DNA of 10,512 nucleotides from Bacillota bacterium (GTDB taxonomy: Bacteria > Bacillota > Bacilli > Paenibacillales > NBRC-103111): assembly GCA_023391955.1 (NCBI GenBank), contig JAEWAA010000478.1, positions 1 through 10,512 on the forward strand. Direction: 5' to 3'. Each line of letters begins with the position of its first letter. Positions within the stretch are counted from its first letter, which is position 1. A model generated the notes under the pieces. The model had not been told where the DNA came from. It made no database searches and worked only from the letters and a program-made list of their open reading frames with translations. Positions 1-6,194 of this stretch are shown piece by piece. Position numbers and translations under genes: made by a program.

Positions 1-1
1 C

Positions 2-688
2 AAAACCGTTATTATTCCCGACGAACGGGCAGGCTGTCCCATGGCCGATATGGTCAATGTGGACGGGCTGAAGAAGCTCAAGGCCCAGCACCCCAACGCC
101 AAGGTGGTGGCGTATATCAACACGTCCGCCGAGGTGAAGTCCGAAACGGATATTTGCTGTACCTCCGCCAATGCCATTAAGGTGATTGAATCCGTTGATG
201 CAGATGAAGTGATCTGGGTGCCGGACAAGAACCTGGGGGATTATGTACAGAAGCATACCAACAAGAAGCTGATTATCTGGGAAGGCTACTGCAACACCCA
301 TGATATGCTGACTGTCCGGGATGTAGAGGAAATGAAGGCTCAGTACCCTAACGCCCAGTTTGTGGTTCACCCCGAATGCCGGCCGGAAGTAGTTAAGCTG
401 GGGGATTTTGTGGGCAGCACCACAGCCATTATCAAGTATTGCAAGGAATCCGACTGCCAGGAGTTTATTGTGGGCACCGAGGATGGGACCGGCTATCAGC
501 TGCGTCTGGACAGCCCCCACAAAACCTTTCATTTCGCAACCAAATATCTGGTATGCCCCAACATGAAGGTGAACAATCTGAAGAAGGTCGCCAAATGTCT
601 GGAGACACTTTCGCCTCAGATTTATGTTCCTCCTCATATTGCTGATCAAGCACGATTGTCATTAGAGCGCATGCTACTGGTTAAGTAG
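2..688 (+). CDS. nadA: Quinolinate synthase NadA, 5' end outside the window
   Basis: Cytoplasmic [4Fe-4S] enzyme that condenses iminoaspartate (from NadB) with dihydroxyacetone phosphate to give quinolinate in de novo NAD synthesis. The frame is open from base 2, so the ATG at 41 (in GCPMADM) is internal and the true start lies upstream. Three cysteines fit the cluster ligands: GCPMADM (codon 35-37), EGYCNTH (290-292) and VCPNMK (554-556). Their spacing of 85 and 88 residues is that of the short NadA form, as in Thermotoga, rather than the longer-spaced B. subtilis form. Other family motifs are YINTSAEVK, TSANA, PDKNL and HPEC. The C-terminal helix with ERML is intact. From the family length about 70 residues are missing on the left. 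It is followed after 36 bp by nadB. The stop codon lies in the right arm of a perfect hairpin. Confidence 0.96.
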   Translation, partial: KTVIIPDERAGCPMADMVNVDGLKKLKAQHPNAKVVAYINTSAEVKSETDICCTSANAIKVIESVDADEVIWVPDKNLGDYVQKHTNKKLIIWEGYCNTHDMLTVRDVEEMKAQYPNAQFVVHPECRPEVVKLGDFVGSTTAIIKYCKESDCQEFIVGTEDGTGYQLRLDSPHKTFHFATKYLVCPNMKVNNLKKVAKCLETLSPQIYVPPHIADQARLSLERMLLVK

Positions 689-696
689 CATGCGCT
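666..696 (+). repeat. Perfect 13-bp inverted repeat spanning the nadA stop codon
   Basis: Left arm AGCGCATGCTACT (666-678), loop GGTTA (679-683), right arm AGTAGCATGCGCT (684-696), with no mismatch. Each arm contains the palindrome GCATGC. The right arm includes the nadA TAG at 686-688. The bases that follow (ACTTCCTTGTT) are only moderately T-rich, so it is not a clear intrinsic terminator. It could attenuate transcription, stabilise the nadA 3' end or set a processing point before nadB. That role is inference; the hairpin itself is directly visible. Confidence 0.85.
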
Positions 697-724
697 ACTT
701 CCTTGTTAGAGACAGGTGAAAACG

Positions 725-2338
725 ATGATCCCCCGTTATTTGATGGATGTGGATGTAAACCAGTTGCCCCGTGTGGAGACGGATGTGATTATCATCGGAG
801 CCGGTATTGCCGGCTTGTTCGCCGCCATTAAGGCGGCAGAGGAGCGCAAGGTGCTGATGATCACCAAGAAGGCGCTCACCGAGAGCAATACCCGCTATGC
901 CCAGGGCGGCATCGCGGCTGTAATTTCCGATGAGGATTCCTTTGCGTACCACCGCCAGGACACGCTGATTGCCGGGGCAGGCCTTTGTGATCATGCTGCC
1001 GTGGATGTGCTGGTCCAGGAGGGGCCTGAGGGCGTCCGGGATCTCATCAAGCTGGGGACCCAGTTTGATCTGGAGAACGGCGAGCTGGCTCTGACCCAGG
1101 AAGGGGCCCACAGCATGCGGCGTATCCTTCATGCTCACGGTGACGCAACCGGAGCGGAGATTGTCCGTGCGCTGTCGGAGAAGGCCTTAAAGCATCCCAA
1201 TATCGAAATATGGCATGATCATTTTGTTGTCGACCTGATTACGAATCAAGGCGAATGCTGCGGTGCTCTGGTTATCAAACCCAGCGGAGAGAAGGTTGCC
1301 GTCCATGGTTCCGCCACTGTGCTGTGCTCCGGCGGTGCGGGCCAGCTTTACCGCTACACGACCAATCCCGAAGTCGCCACCAGTGACGGCATGGCCATTG
1401 CTTACCGTGCGGGGGCTTCCGTACGGGACGTGGAATTCATCCAATTTCATCCCACCTCTCTATGTTATCCCGGCGCTCCCCGGTTCCTGATCTCGGAAGC
1501 GGTCCGCGGCGAAGGAGCCGTGCTTCGGAATATCCGCGGCGAGCGTTTTATGGAGAAATACCACCCCCAGCTGGAGCTGGCTCCCCGGGACATTGTGGCC
1601 CGGGCGATTGTCAGTGAGATGGAGCTTACCAAATCCACTTTTGTTTATCTGGACATTACCCATGAATCTGCGGAAATGGTCAAAAACCGTTTTCCCACTA
1701 TATATGAAACCTGTATGCAATTTGGCCTGGATCTTGCCACCGACTGGATTCCTGTGGCGCCTGCAGCCCACTATATGATGGGCGGGGTGGAAACGGATCT
1801 CTTTGGGGAAACTACCCTTAAGCGGCTGTTTGCCTGCGGTGAGGTTTCCTCTACCGGTGTGCATGGAGCCAACCGTTTGGCCAGCAACAGCCTGTCTGAG
1901 GCGATTGTATTCGGACGGCGGATTGTGGGCAAGGTGCTGCAGCTTACGGATAAGGTTCCTCTTCCGGAGGAGCTGGAGAACCTTCAGCGCAAGGAGCCTG
2001 TCCACCAGGCGATTGTGGAGAAGCGTCTTAAGCTTCAGAAAATCCTGGTTCGTTACGCCGGCTTGAAGCGCAATGCCAAAGGCCTGCAGAAGGGCTATGA
2101 AGAGCTGAAGCGGCAGATGCCCATCTTCGACTCGGCATTGACCAAGCGGGAGGAGCTGGAGTTTGCCAATATGCTGACCTGCGCCCTCCTGATTACCCGT
2201 GCGGCGGAAATCCGCGAAGAGAGCCGCGGCGGCCATTACCGGGATGATTTCCCCGAGCGGGATGATCTGGTATGGCGCAAGCATGTGGTGTTCAACCGTG
2301 AAAAAGGCGTAATAGAGGAGCGGATATCCGATGTCTAA
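725..2338 (+). CDS. nadB: L-aspartate oxidase NadB
   Basis: FAD flavoprotein of the succinate dehydrogenase/fumarate reductase family that oxidises L-aspartate to iminoaspartate for NadA. With the ATG at 725 it has 537 residues, the usual family length. GAGIAG (25-30) is the Rossmann FAD loop; TESNTRYAQGG (52-62) and HAHGD (136-140) are FAD/substrate motifs; HPTSL starts at 242; APRDIVARAI holds Arg288 and HYMMGG holds His349, matching E. coli Arg290 and His351; GVHGANRLASNSLSEA (about 379-394) is the C-terminal FAD motif. A GTG at 716 is also in frame, but the only Shine-Dalgarno match, AGGTGA (714-719), lies 5 bases before the ATG at 725 and covers the GTG, so the ATG is preferred. The last 8 bases overlap nadC, which suggests translational coupling. 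Confidence 0.97.
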   Translation: MIPRYLMDVDVNQLPRVETDVIIIGAGIAGLFAAIKAAEERKVLMITKKALTESNTRYAQGGIAAVISDEDSFAYHRQDTLIAGAGLCDHAAVDVLVQEGPEGVRDLIKLGTQFDLENGELALTQEGAHSMRRILHAHGDATGAEIVRALSEKALKHPNIEIWHDHFVVDLITNQGECCGALVIKPSGEKVAVHGSATVLCSGGAGQLYRYTTNPEVATSDGMAIAYRAGASVRDVEFIQFHPTSLCYPGAPRFLISEAVRGEGAVLRNIRGERFMEKYHPQLELAPRDIVARAIVSEMELTKSTFVYLDITHESAEMVKNRFPTIYETCMQFGLDLATDWIPVAPAAHYMMGGVETDLFGETTLKRLFACGEVSSTGVHGANRLASNSLSEAIVFGRRIVGKVLQLTDKVPLPEELENLQRKEPVHQAIVEKRLKLQKILVRYAGLKRNAKGLQKGYEELKRQMPIFDSALTKREELEFANMLTCALLITRAAEIREESRGGHYRDDFPERDDLVWRKHVVFNREKGVIEERISDV

Positions 2339-3197
2339 CCCTTTCTTGAATGTACGGGCCCTGGAAGGCCAGATTCGTTTATGGCTGGAGGAGGATATCG
2401 GCTCCGGAGATATTACGACAATGACCACCATTCCCGAGGATCGCCAGGGTGTGGGCATCATCCACGTGAAGGAGGACGGCATTCTGGCAGGCATTCCTGT
2501 GGCTGAAGCGGTTTTCCGCGTGGTGGATCCCACCTTATCCTTCCGAGCCGTCCGTCAGGATGGGGAACGGATCGTGAAGGGTACAGTGCTGGCGGAGGTT
2601 CACGGCAGTATCCGCAGCATTCTGTTGGGAGAGCGCCTTGCCTTAAACCTCATGCAGCGGCTGTCCGGCATTGCTACCCGCACCCGCGAGTATGTGGATG
2701 TGCTGGACGGGCTGCCCACCAGATTGGTGGACACCCGCAAGACCACCCCTGGACACCGGACGCTGGAAAAGTACGCAGTGCGGGTCGGCGGCGGACAAAA
2801 CCACCGCTTCGGGCTGTACGATGCGGTTATGATTAAGGACAACCACATTAAAGGCGCAGGCGGTATTACCCAAGCTGTGGCCGCAGCAAGAAGCCAGATT
2901 CCCCATACCATGAAGATCGAGGTGGAAGTGGAGGGTTTTGCGCAGCTGGAGGAAGCCATGGCCGCAGACGCGGACATCATTATGCTGGATAATATGAAAC
3001 CGGCGGACATGAGCCAGGCTGTAGGCATTCTGAAAGCGAATAAGCCGCATATTCTGGTAGAAGCCTCCGGGAATGTGAATTTGTCCACGATCCGCGGCAT
3101 TGCCGAGACCGGTGTGGATGTGATTTCCGTGGGCCGGCTGACCTATTCGGTGCAAGCGCTGGATATCAGCCTGGATTTGAATGAAAGGAAGGCTTAA
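2331..3197 (+). CDS. nadC: Nicotinate-nucleotide pyrophosphorylase (carboxylating) NadC
   Basis: Quinolinate phosphoribosyltransferase: quinolinate plus PRPP gives nicotinate mononucleotide, CO2 and pyrophosphate, the step after NadAB. It has 288 residues, normal for the family. EEDIGSGDITT lies near the N-terminus; GERLALNLMQRLSGIAT is the helix of the open-face domain; DTRKTTPGHR holds Arg136 and Lys137 of the active site; VGGGQNHR and MIKDNH (Lys169) follow; Glu197 in KIEVEVEG and Asp220 in MLDNM are the acidic residues of the barrel that bind the metal/PRPP side; VISVGRLTYS closes the barrel. The ATG at 2331 lies inside the end of nadB (8-bp overlap), with GAGGAG at 2315-2320. coaX begins only 5 bases after the stop. 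Confidence 0.97.
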   Translation: MSNPFLNVRALEGQIRLWLEEDIGSGDITTMTTIPEDRQGVGIIHVKEDGILAGIPVAEAVFRVVDPTLSFRAVRQDGERIVKGTVLAEVHGSIRSILLGERLALNLMQRLSGIATRTREYVDVLDGLPTRLVDTRKTTPGHRTLEKYAVRVGGGQNHRFGLYDAVMIKDNHIKGAGGITQAVAAARSQIPHTMKIEVEVEGFAQLEEAMAADADIIMLDNMKPADMSQAVGILKANKPHILVEASGNVNLSTIRGIAETGVDVISVGRLTYSVQALDISLDLNERKA

Positions 3198-3202
3198 CCC
3201 TC

Positions 3203-3970
3203 ATGATTCTGGTTGTGGACGTAGGCAACACCAATATCGTGCTGGGGCTCTTCGAGGGCAAAACCCTGGTGCAGAACTGGCGGATCAGCACCAACCGCCA
3301 GGCGACGGCGGATGAATACGGTCTGACGCTGTTTAGCTTATTCACCCACAAGGGAATGGCGCTGGAATCGGTGGAGGGTGTGATTATTTCCTCCGTGGTG
3401 CCTCCGCTTATGTTTGCCCTGGAGAGTATGTGCCGCAAGTATATCGGCCGTGAGCCTGTTATTGTGGGTCCCGGCATTAAGACCGGATTAAGCGTCCGTT
3501 ACGAAAATCCCCGAGAGGTGGGCGCCGACCGGATCGTCAATGCCGTGGCGGCGTTGGAGCTGTACGGACCTCCGCTTATTATCGTAGACTTCGGCACTGC
3601 CACAACCTTCTGCTATATCGACGAAAAAGCGCAATATATCGGGGGAGCCATTGCCCCGGGCATTGGCATCTCTACCGAAGCCCTGTATCAGCGGGCCGCC
3701 AAGCTGCCCCGCATTGAGCTGGTGAAACCCAAAAGCACCGTAGGGCGTAATACCGTTACATCCATGCAGGCGGGCATCATTTTCGGCTATGCCGGGCAGG
3801 TGGACGGTATTGTCCAACGGATCAAAGAAGAGTTCGGCACCAAACCCACTGTAGTGGCAACCGGCGGGATGGCGGAGCTGATCGCCAAGGAATCCCGGAG
3901 CATTGAAGTTATCAATCCCATTCTCACGTTACAGGGCTTGCAGCTTATTTACGAGCGCAACCGCCCTTAG
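3203..3970 (+). CDS. coaX: Type III pantothenate kinase CoaX
   Basis: ATP-dependent kinase making 4'-phosphopantothenate, the first committed step of coenzyme A synthesis. Type III enzymes belong to the ASKHA fold, need a monovalent cation such as K+ or NH4+, and are known not to be feedback-inhibited by CoA. The 255 residues match the family. DVGNTN (6-11) is the phosphate 1 motif; ISSVVPPL follows; GADRIVNA holds the catalytic-base candidate Asp109; DFGTATTF (129-136) is phosphate 2; GGAIAPGIG and VGRNTVTSMQAGIIFGYAG are family signatures; VVATGG is the adenosine-side loop. The ATG at 3203 is preceded by GGAAGG (3187-3192) at about 10 bases. It sits 5 bp after nadC, so co-transcription with NAD synthesis is very likely. 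It is followed by the tandem hairpin repeat before hslO. Confidence 0.97.
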   Translation: MILVVDVGNTNIVLGLFEGKTLVQNWRISTNRQATADEYGLTLFSLFTHKGMALESVEGVIISSVVPPLMFALESMCRKYIGREPVIVGPGIKTGLSVRYENPREVGADRIVNAVAALELYGPPLIIVDFGTATTFCYIDEKAQYIGGAIAPGIGISTEALYQRAAKLPRIELVKPKSTVGRNTVTSMQAGIIFGYAGQVDGIVQRIKEEFGTKPTVVATGGMAELIAKESRSIEVINPILTLQGLQLIYERNRP

Positions 3971-3982
3971 TTATGCTAATGA

Positions 3983-4053
3983 AAAGCCCAAGCTAATGCT
4001 TACGATGCAGGCTTTCCTTACGGAAAGCCCAAGCTAATGCTTACGATGCAGGC
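3983..4053 (+). repeat. Tandem 30-bp exact direct repeat, period 41 bp, in the coaX-hslO gap
   Basis: Two identical 30-base copies, 3983-4012 and 4024-4053, each start AAAGCCCAAG, continue CTAATGCTTA and end CGATGCAGGC. They are separated by 11 bases. Each copy contains a small AAGC-TAAT-GCTT inverted repeat (3990-4001 and 4031-4042). After each copy the sequence diverges but keeps TTCC. The 113-bp gap between the coaX stop and the hslO start consists mostly of this array; no promoter or small gene is evident in it. Exact identity at this length suggests recent duplication or a dispersed intergenic repeat family in the genome; the second idea is inference. Confidence 0.9.
4010..4029 (+). promoter_or_regulatory. 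First 8-bp hairpin of the tandem repeat array
   Basis: GGCTTTCC (4010-4017), loop TTAC (4018-4021), GGAAAGCC (4022-4029): a perfect 8-bp stem. The left arm can instead pair with AAAGCC at 3983-3988, and the right arm with GGCATTCC at 4051-4058 (one mismatch), so alternative folds are possible. There is no T-run behind it, so it is not a standard terminator. Confidence 0.75.
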
Positions 4054-4070
4054 ATTCCAAGAGGAATGCC
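4051..4070 (+). promoter_or_regulatory. Second 8-bp hairpin, directly upstream of the hslO ribosome site
   Basis: GGCATTCC (4051-4058), loop AAGA (4059-4062), GGAATGCC (4063-4070): a perfect 8-bp stem. Compared with the first hairpin one T-A pair has become A-T, a compensatory change that keeps the stem. It ends 3 bases before AGGAGG (4074-4079), so it may affect hslO translation initiation; that role is inference. Confidence 0.75.
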
Positions 4071-4083
4071 CTCAGGAGGTATC

Positions 4084-4974
4084 ATGGACAACGTATTGAT
4101 CAGGGCGACCGCCTGGAACGGCCAGGTTCGTGCCTTTGCAGCCAAAACAACGCAAATCGTAGAGGAATGGAAGGAGCGGCACCAGGCCTCCCCAACTGCA
4201 GTCGCCGCTTTGGGACGAACCATCACCGCATCTGCCATGATGGGCGCAATGCTCAAGGGAGAAGAAAGGCTGGTTATACAAGTTAAGGGCGGCGGGCCCA
4301 TCGGCCAGATCGTGGTGGATGCCAACGCCCGTGGGGAAGTCAGGGGGTATGTTGACGAACCGCAGGTAGATGTGGGCCCCAACGCCGTCGGCAAGCTTGA
4401 TGTGGCAGCGGCTGTAGGAACGGACGGGTTTTTGTATGTGACGAAGGATCTGGGGCTGAAGGAGCCCTACCAGGGCAGCGTACCGATTATTTCCGGCGAG
4501 CTGGCAGAGGACTTCACCTATTACTTCGCCAAGTCGGAGCAGACACCCTCAGCTGTGGCGCTGGGTGTGTTGTTCGGCAAGGGGGACTATAAGGTGAAGG
4601 CCGCAGGAGGCTTCATCATCCAGCTTCTGCCCGGCTTGTCCGACGAGGAAATCGGCGAAATTGAAGATAAGCTTTCGGCACTGCCTCCCATTACCAGCTT
4701 GCTGGAGCAAGGACTGGAGCTGGATGAAATCCTGGCAACGGTCCTGGGCACCGTCCGCATATTGGATACCATGGAGCTTTCCCTCACCTGCAAGTGCTCC
4801 CGGGATAAGGTTATGGGCACTCTCATCAGCCTGGGTGCAGAGGAGCTGGAGCGTTTGGTGGAGGAAGACGGGCAAGTGGAGCTGAAGTGTCATTACTGCA
4901 ATGAAGCGTATTTGTTCCAGGAGCCGGAGCTGCGCGGCGTAATTGAGCGGATCAGAAGCGCGGGGAATAACTAA
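4084..4974 (+). CDS. hslO: Redox-regulated chaperone Hsp33
   Basis: Cytoplasmic holdase activated by oxidative unfolding: reduced Hsp33 binds zinc through four C-terminal cysteines, and their oxidation exposes the client-binding surface. The 296 residues match the family. The N-terminal domain begins with the typical MDNVLIRATA and continues with VRAFAAKTTQIV, SAMMGAMLKGEERL and the GGGPIGQIVVDANARGEVRGYV region. The redox switch is complete: Cys236-Lys-Cys238 and Cys269-His-Tyr-Cys272, the CxC plus CxxC pattern. The ATG at 4084 is chosen because AGGAGG (4074-4079) precedes it by 4 bases and the protein then begins like its relatives; the in-frame ATG at 4066 lies upstream of that site and inside a hairpin. 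The neighbour order coaX-hslO-foldase-cysK is that of Bacillus. Regulation may involve the hairpins upstream. Confidence 0.97.
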   Translation: MDNVLIRATAWNGQVRAFAAKTTQIVEEWKERHQASPTAVAALGRTITASAMMGAMLKGEERLVIQVKGGGPIGQIVVDANARGEVRGYVDEPQVDVGPNAVGKLDVAAAVGTDGFLYVTKDLGLKEPYQGSVPIISGELAEDFTYYFAKSEQTPSAVALGVLFGKGDYKVKAAGGFIIQLLPGLSDEEIGEIEDKLSALPPITSLLEQGLELDEILATVLGTVRILDTMELSLTCKCSRDKVMGTLISLGAEELERLVEEDGQVELKCHYCNEAYLFQEPELRGVIERIRSAGNN

Positions 4975-5062
4975 ACGCAAGACAGCCGAAGACAAGAGCT
5001 TAAGACAGAAAGACATCCGGGACTTTGAAGGGCCACCGTGGGATGTAAAGAGGAGTAATGGG

Positions 5063-6001
5063 ATGAGAAACATCAAGCTGTTATGGGGGCTCGTCGGCTG
5101 TCTCGGGGCAACGGTGCTGGTACTTGGCATTTTGCTGGTGAAGGATGGAGCGGCCGGCAGCGACGAAGGAGTTCCGGGTGACCCGGCCGCGGGAGACCGG
5201 GTGGTGGCCAAAGTCGGCAGCAAAGAGTTCAAGCTGAGCATCCTGGAGCAGCAGCTGCTTCAGAAGTATGGATTGGAGCTGCTCAACCAGCTGTTGGACC
5301 GGGAGGTACTTCGGCTGGAGGCAGAGGAGCAGAAAATCAAGATCAGCCGGGAAGAGCTGGACGCGGAGCTAACCCGGATGAGCCAAGGCTATGACAGCGA
5401 GGAGCACTTTTACGACTCCATGAAAAGCCAGCTGGGCATGTCCAAGGAGGACATCCGCGAGGATGTGTACTATAAGCTGATCTTGGAGAAAATCGCGACG
5501 GCGGCGGTTACCGTAAGCAATCAGGAGATTAATCAGTACATTAAAGAGCACCCGGAAGAGTTTGCTGTCTCCTCTCAACTGCGCATCCAGAAAATCGTCA
5601 GCCAGACGGAGGACCAGGCCAAACGGACGCTGGAGCTGGCGCGCTCAGGCAAGGATTTTGGGCTCCTGGCCAAAGAGCGTTCGCTGGACACCTCCACCTC
5701 GTCGGACGGCGGGGATTTAGGCTGGCTGGAGGACAATGACCCGTTTATCCCCCAAGAGCTGCTGAAGGCAGCGCGGAAGATGAAGGTAGGAGATATCTCC
5801 GGCCCCATCAAAACCGCAGAGGGATACACCGTCATCAGGCTGAAGGACAAAAAAGACGTCAGCAAGGGAACCCCGGAGGAGATCAATGCCAACGTGCACC
5901 GGATATTGGCTCTCCAAAAGGCTCCCCCACTTGCGGACATCACCCAGACCCTGCGGGTGAAATACAAAGCCGAAATTGAGGACTCCGAACTGGCTCTTTG
6001 A
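5063..6001 (+). CDS. Membrane-anchored SurA/PrsA-like parvulin-domain foldase (YacD-like)
   Basis: Probable extracytoplasmic folding factor. The 312 residues begin with a short charged head (MRNIK) and one hydrophobic segment (about 6-26), predicted to anchor the protein with its bulk outside. An acidic/Gly-rich linker follows, then a charged helical SurA N-like region (about 50-170, with QQLLQKYGLELLNQLLDREV and VSNQEINQYIKEHPEEF), then a parvulin domain (about 173-262) with SDGGDLGW and GPIKTAEGY. Position and layout match B. subtilis YacD. Oddity: the two conserved parvulin active-site histidines appear replaced, by Lys177 in LRIQKIV and Thr256 in EGYTVI, so peptidyl-prolyl isomerase activity may be weak or absent. 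AGGAG (5051-5055) lies 7 bases before the chosen ATG. The 88-bp gap after hslO (4975-5062) shows no other feature. The gene ends within a terminator. Confidence 0.88.
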   Translation: MRNIKLLWGLVGCLGATVLVLGILLVKDGAAGSDEGVPGDPAAGDRVVAKVGSKEFKLSILEQQLLQKYGLELLNQLLDREVLRLEAEEQKIKISREELDAELTRMSQGYDSEEHFYDSMKSQLGMSKEDIREDVYYKLILEKIATAAVTVSNQEINQYIKEHPEEFAVSSQLRIQKIVSQTEDQAKRTLELARSGKDFGLLAKERSLDTSTSSDGGDLGWLEDNDPFIPQELLKAARKMKVGDISGPIKTAEGYTVIRLKDKKDVSKGTPEEINANVHRILALQKAPPLADITQTLRVKYKAEIEDSELAL

Positions 6002-6021
6002 GCCGGGGAGAGTCCTTTTTT
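5979..6021 (+). terminator. Intrinsic terminator of the nad-coaX-hslO-foldase train
   Basis: Outer stem AGGACTC (5979-5985) with GAGTCCT (6010-6016), inner stem CTGGCTC (5990-5996) with GAGCCGG (6000-6006, one G-T pair), loop TTT, small internal loop CGAA/GGA, then a run of six T (6016-6021). The left half codes for the last residues of the foldase and its TGA (5999-6001) begins in the apical loop, so translation to the end would cover the stem. Confidence 0.88.
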
Positions 6022-6102
6022 GGTTTCCGGGCTGTTTTGGGATATCATTGAGGATGAAAATATATAGATTTTTTCAGTTTGGTGTTTTCTCAAGAAATCC
6101 AG

Positions 6103-6131
6103 TTGACAATTTGAGCCTGGCTTGATAATAT
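6103..6131 (+). promoter_or_regulatory. SigA-type promoter of cysK
   Basis: A perfect -35 TTGACA (6103-6108), 17-base spacer and -10 TAATAT (6126-6131); GATAAT at 6124-6129 is an alternative with 15-base spacing. The preceding stretch (about 6046-6100) is clearly AT-rich and could act as an UP element. It lies downstream of the terminator at 5979-6021, so cysK is transcribed separately. Confidence 0.8.
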
Positions 6132-6140
6132 GTAGACAGA

Positions 6141-6167
6141 TAATACCTAGTAGATTACTCGGAATAT
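6141..6167 (+). promoter_or_regulatory. Probable CymR operator in the cysK leader
   Basis: Begins TAATACCTAGTAG and ends TCGGAATAT. As I recall it, the B. subtilis CymR consensus is TAAWNCNNANWNA followed by NNNATMGGAATTT; here the left half (TAAT, C, A, T) and the right half (T-C-GGAAT) both match, but the spacing is one base longer. It starts about 10 bases after the -10, near the predicted transcription start, where a bound repressor would block transcription. CymR represses cysteine synthesis genes when cysteine is ample and itself interacts with CysK. Confidence 0.55.
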
Positions 6168-6194
6168 CCATACAATTTCAGGAGGGATTTGGAC

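Noticed and set aside
716..724. GTG at 716 as the nadB start
   Set aside because: It overlaps the only good ribosome site (AGGTGA, 714-719), which is correctly spaced for the ATG at 725.
1460..2533. Long antisense reading frame opposite nadB/nadC
   Set aside because: It is opposite clear coding genes, has no family motifs or good ribosome site, and is a by-product of codon bias. The same holds for long antisense frames at 6252-7193 (opposite cysK), 7484-8563 (opposite mcp) and 9310-10380 (opposite pabB).
3983..4053. CRISPR array or small gene in the repeat region
   Set aside because: Only two repeat copies with an 11-base spacing, no cas genes, and the spacing forms hairpin arms and loops; no plausible coding frame with a ribosome site.
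4066..4083. Alternative hslO start at the ATG at 4066
   Set aside because: It lies upstream of the AGGAGG site and in the right arm of a hairpin; the family N-terminus begins at 4084.
4943..5062. In-frame upstream extension of the foldase from a TTG at 4943, overlapping the end of hslO and adding 40 residues
   Set aside because: No ribosome site fits the TTG, while AGGAG at 5051-5055 stands 7 bases before the ATG at 5063, which also gives a normal membrane-anchor N-terminus.
5063..5101. Lipoprotein signal (LVGC, Cys13) in the foldase, as in PrsA
   Set aside because: The hydrophobic part before the Cys is very short and the hydrophobic stretch continues to about residue 26, which fits a transmembrane anchor better. 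It cannot be fully excluded.
6132..6194. Riboswitch or T-box in the cysK leader
   Set aside because: The predicted leader is only about 55 bases, without a T-box, SAM motif or leader terminator; operator control explains it better.
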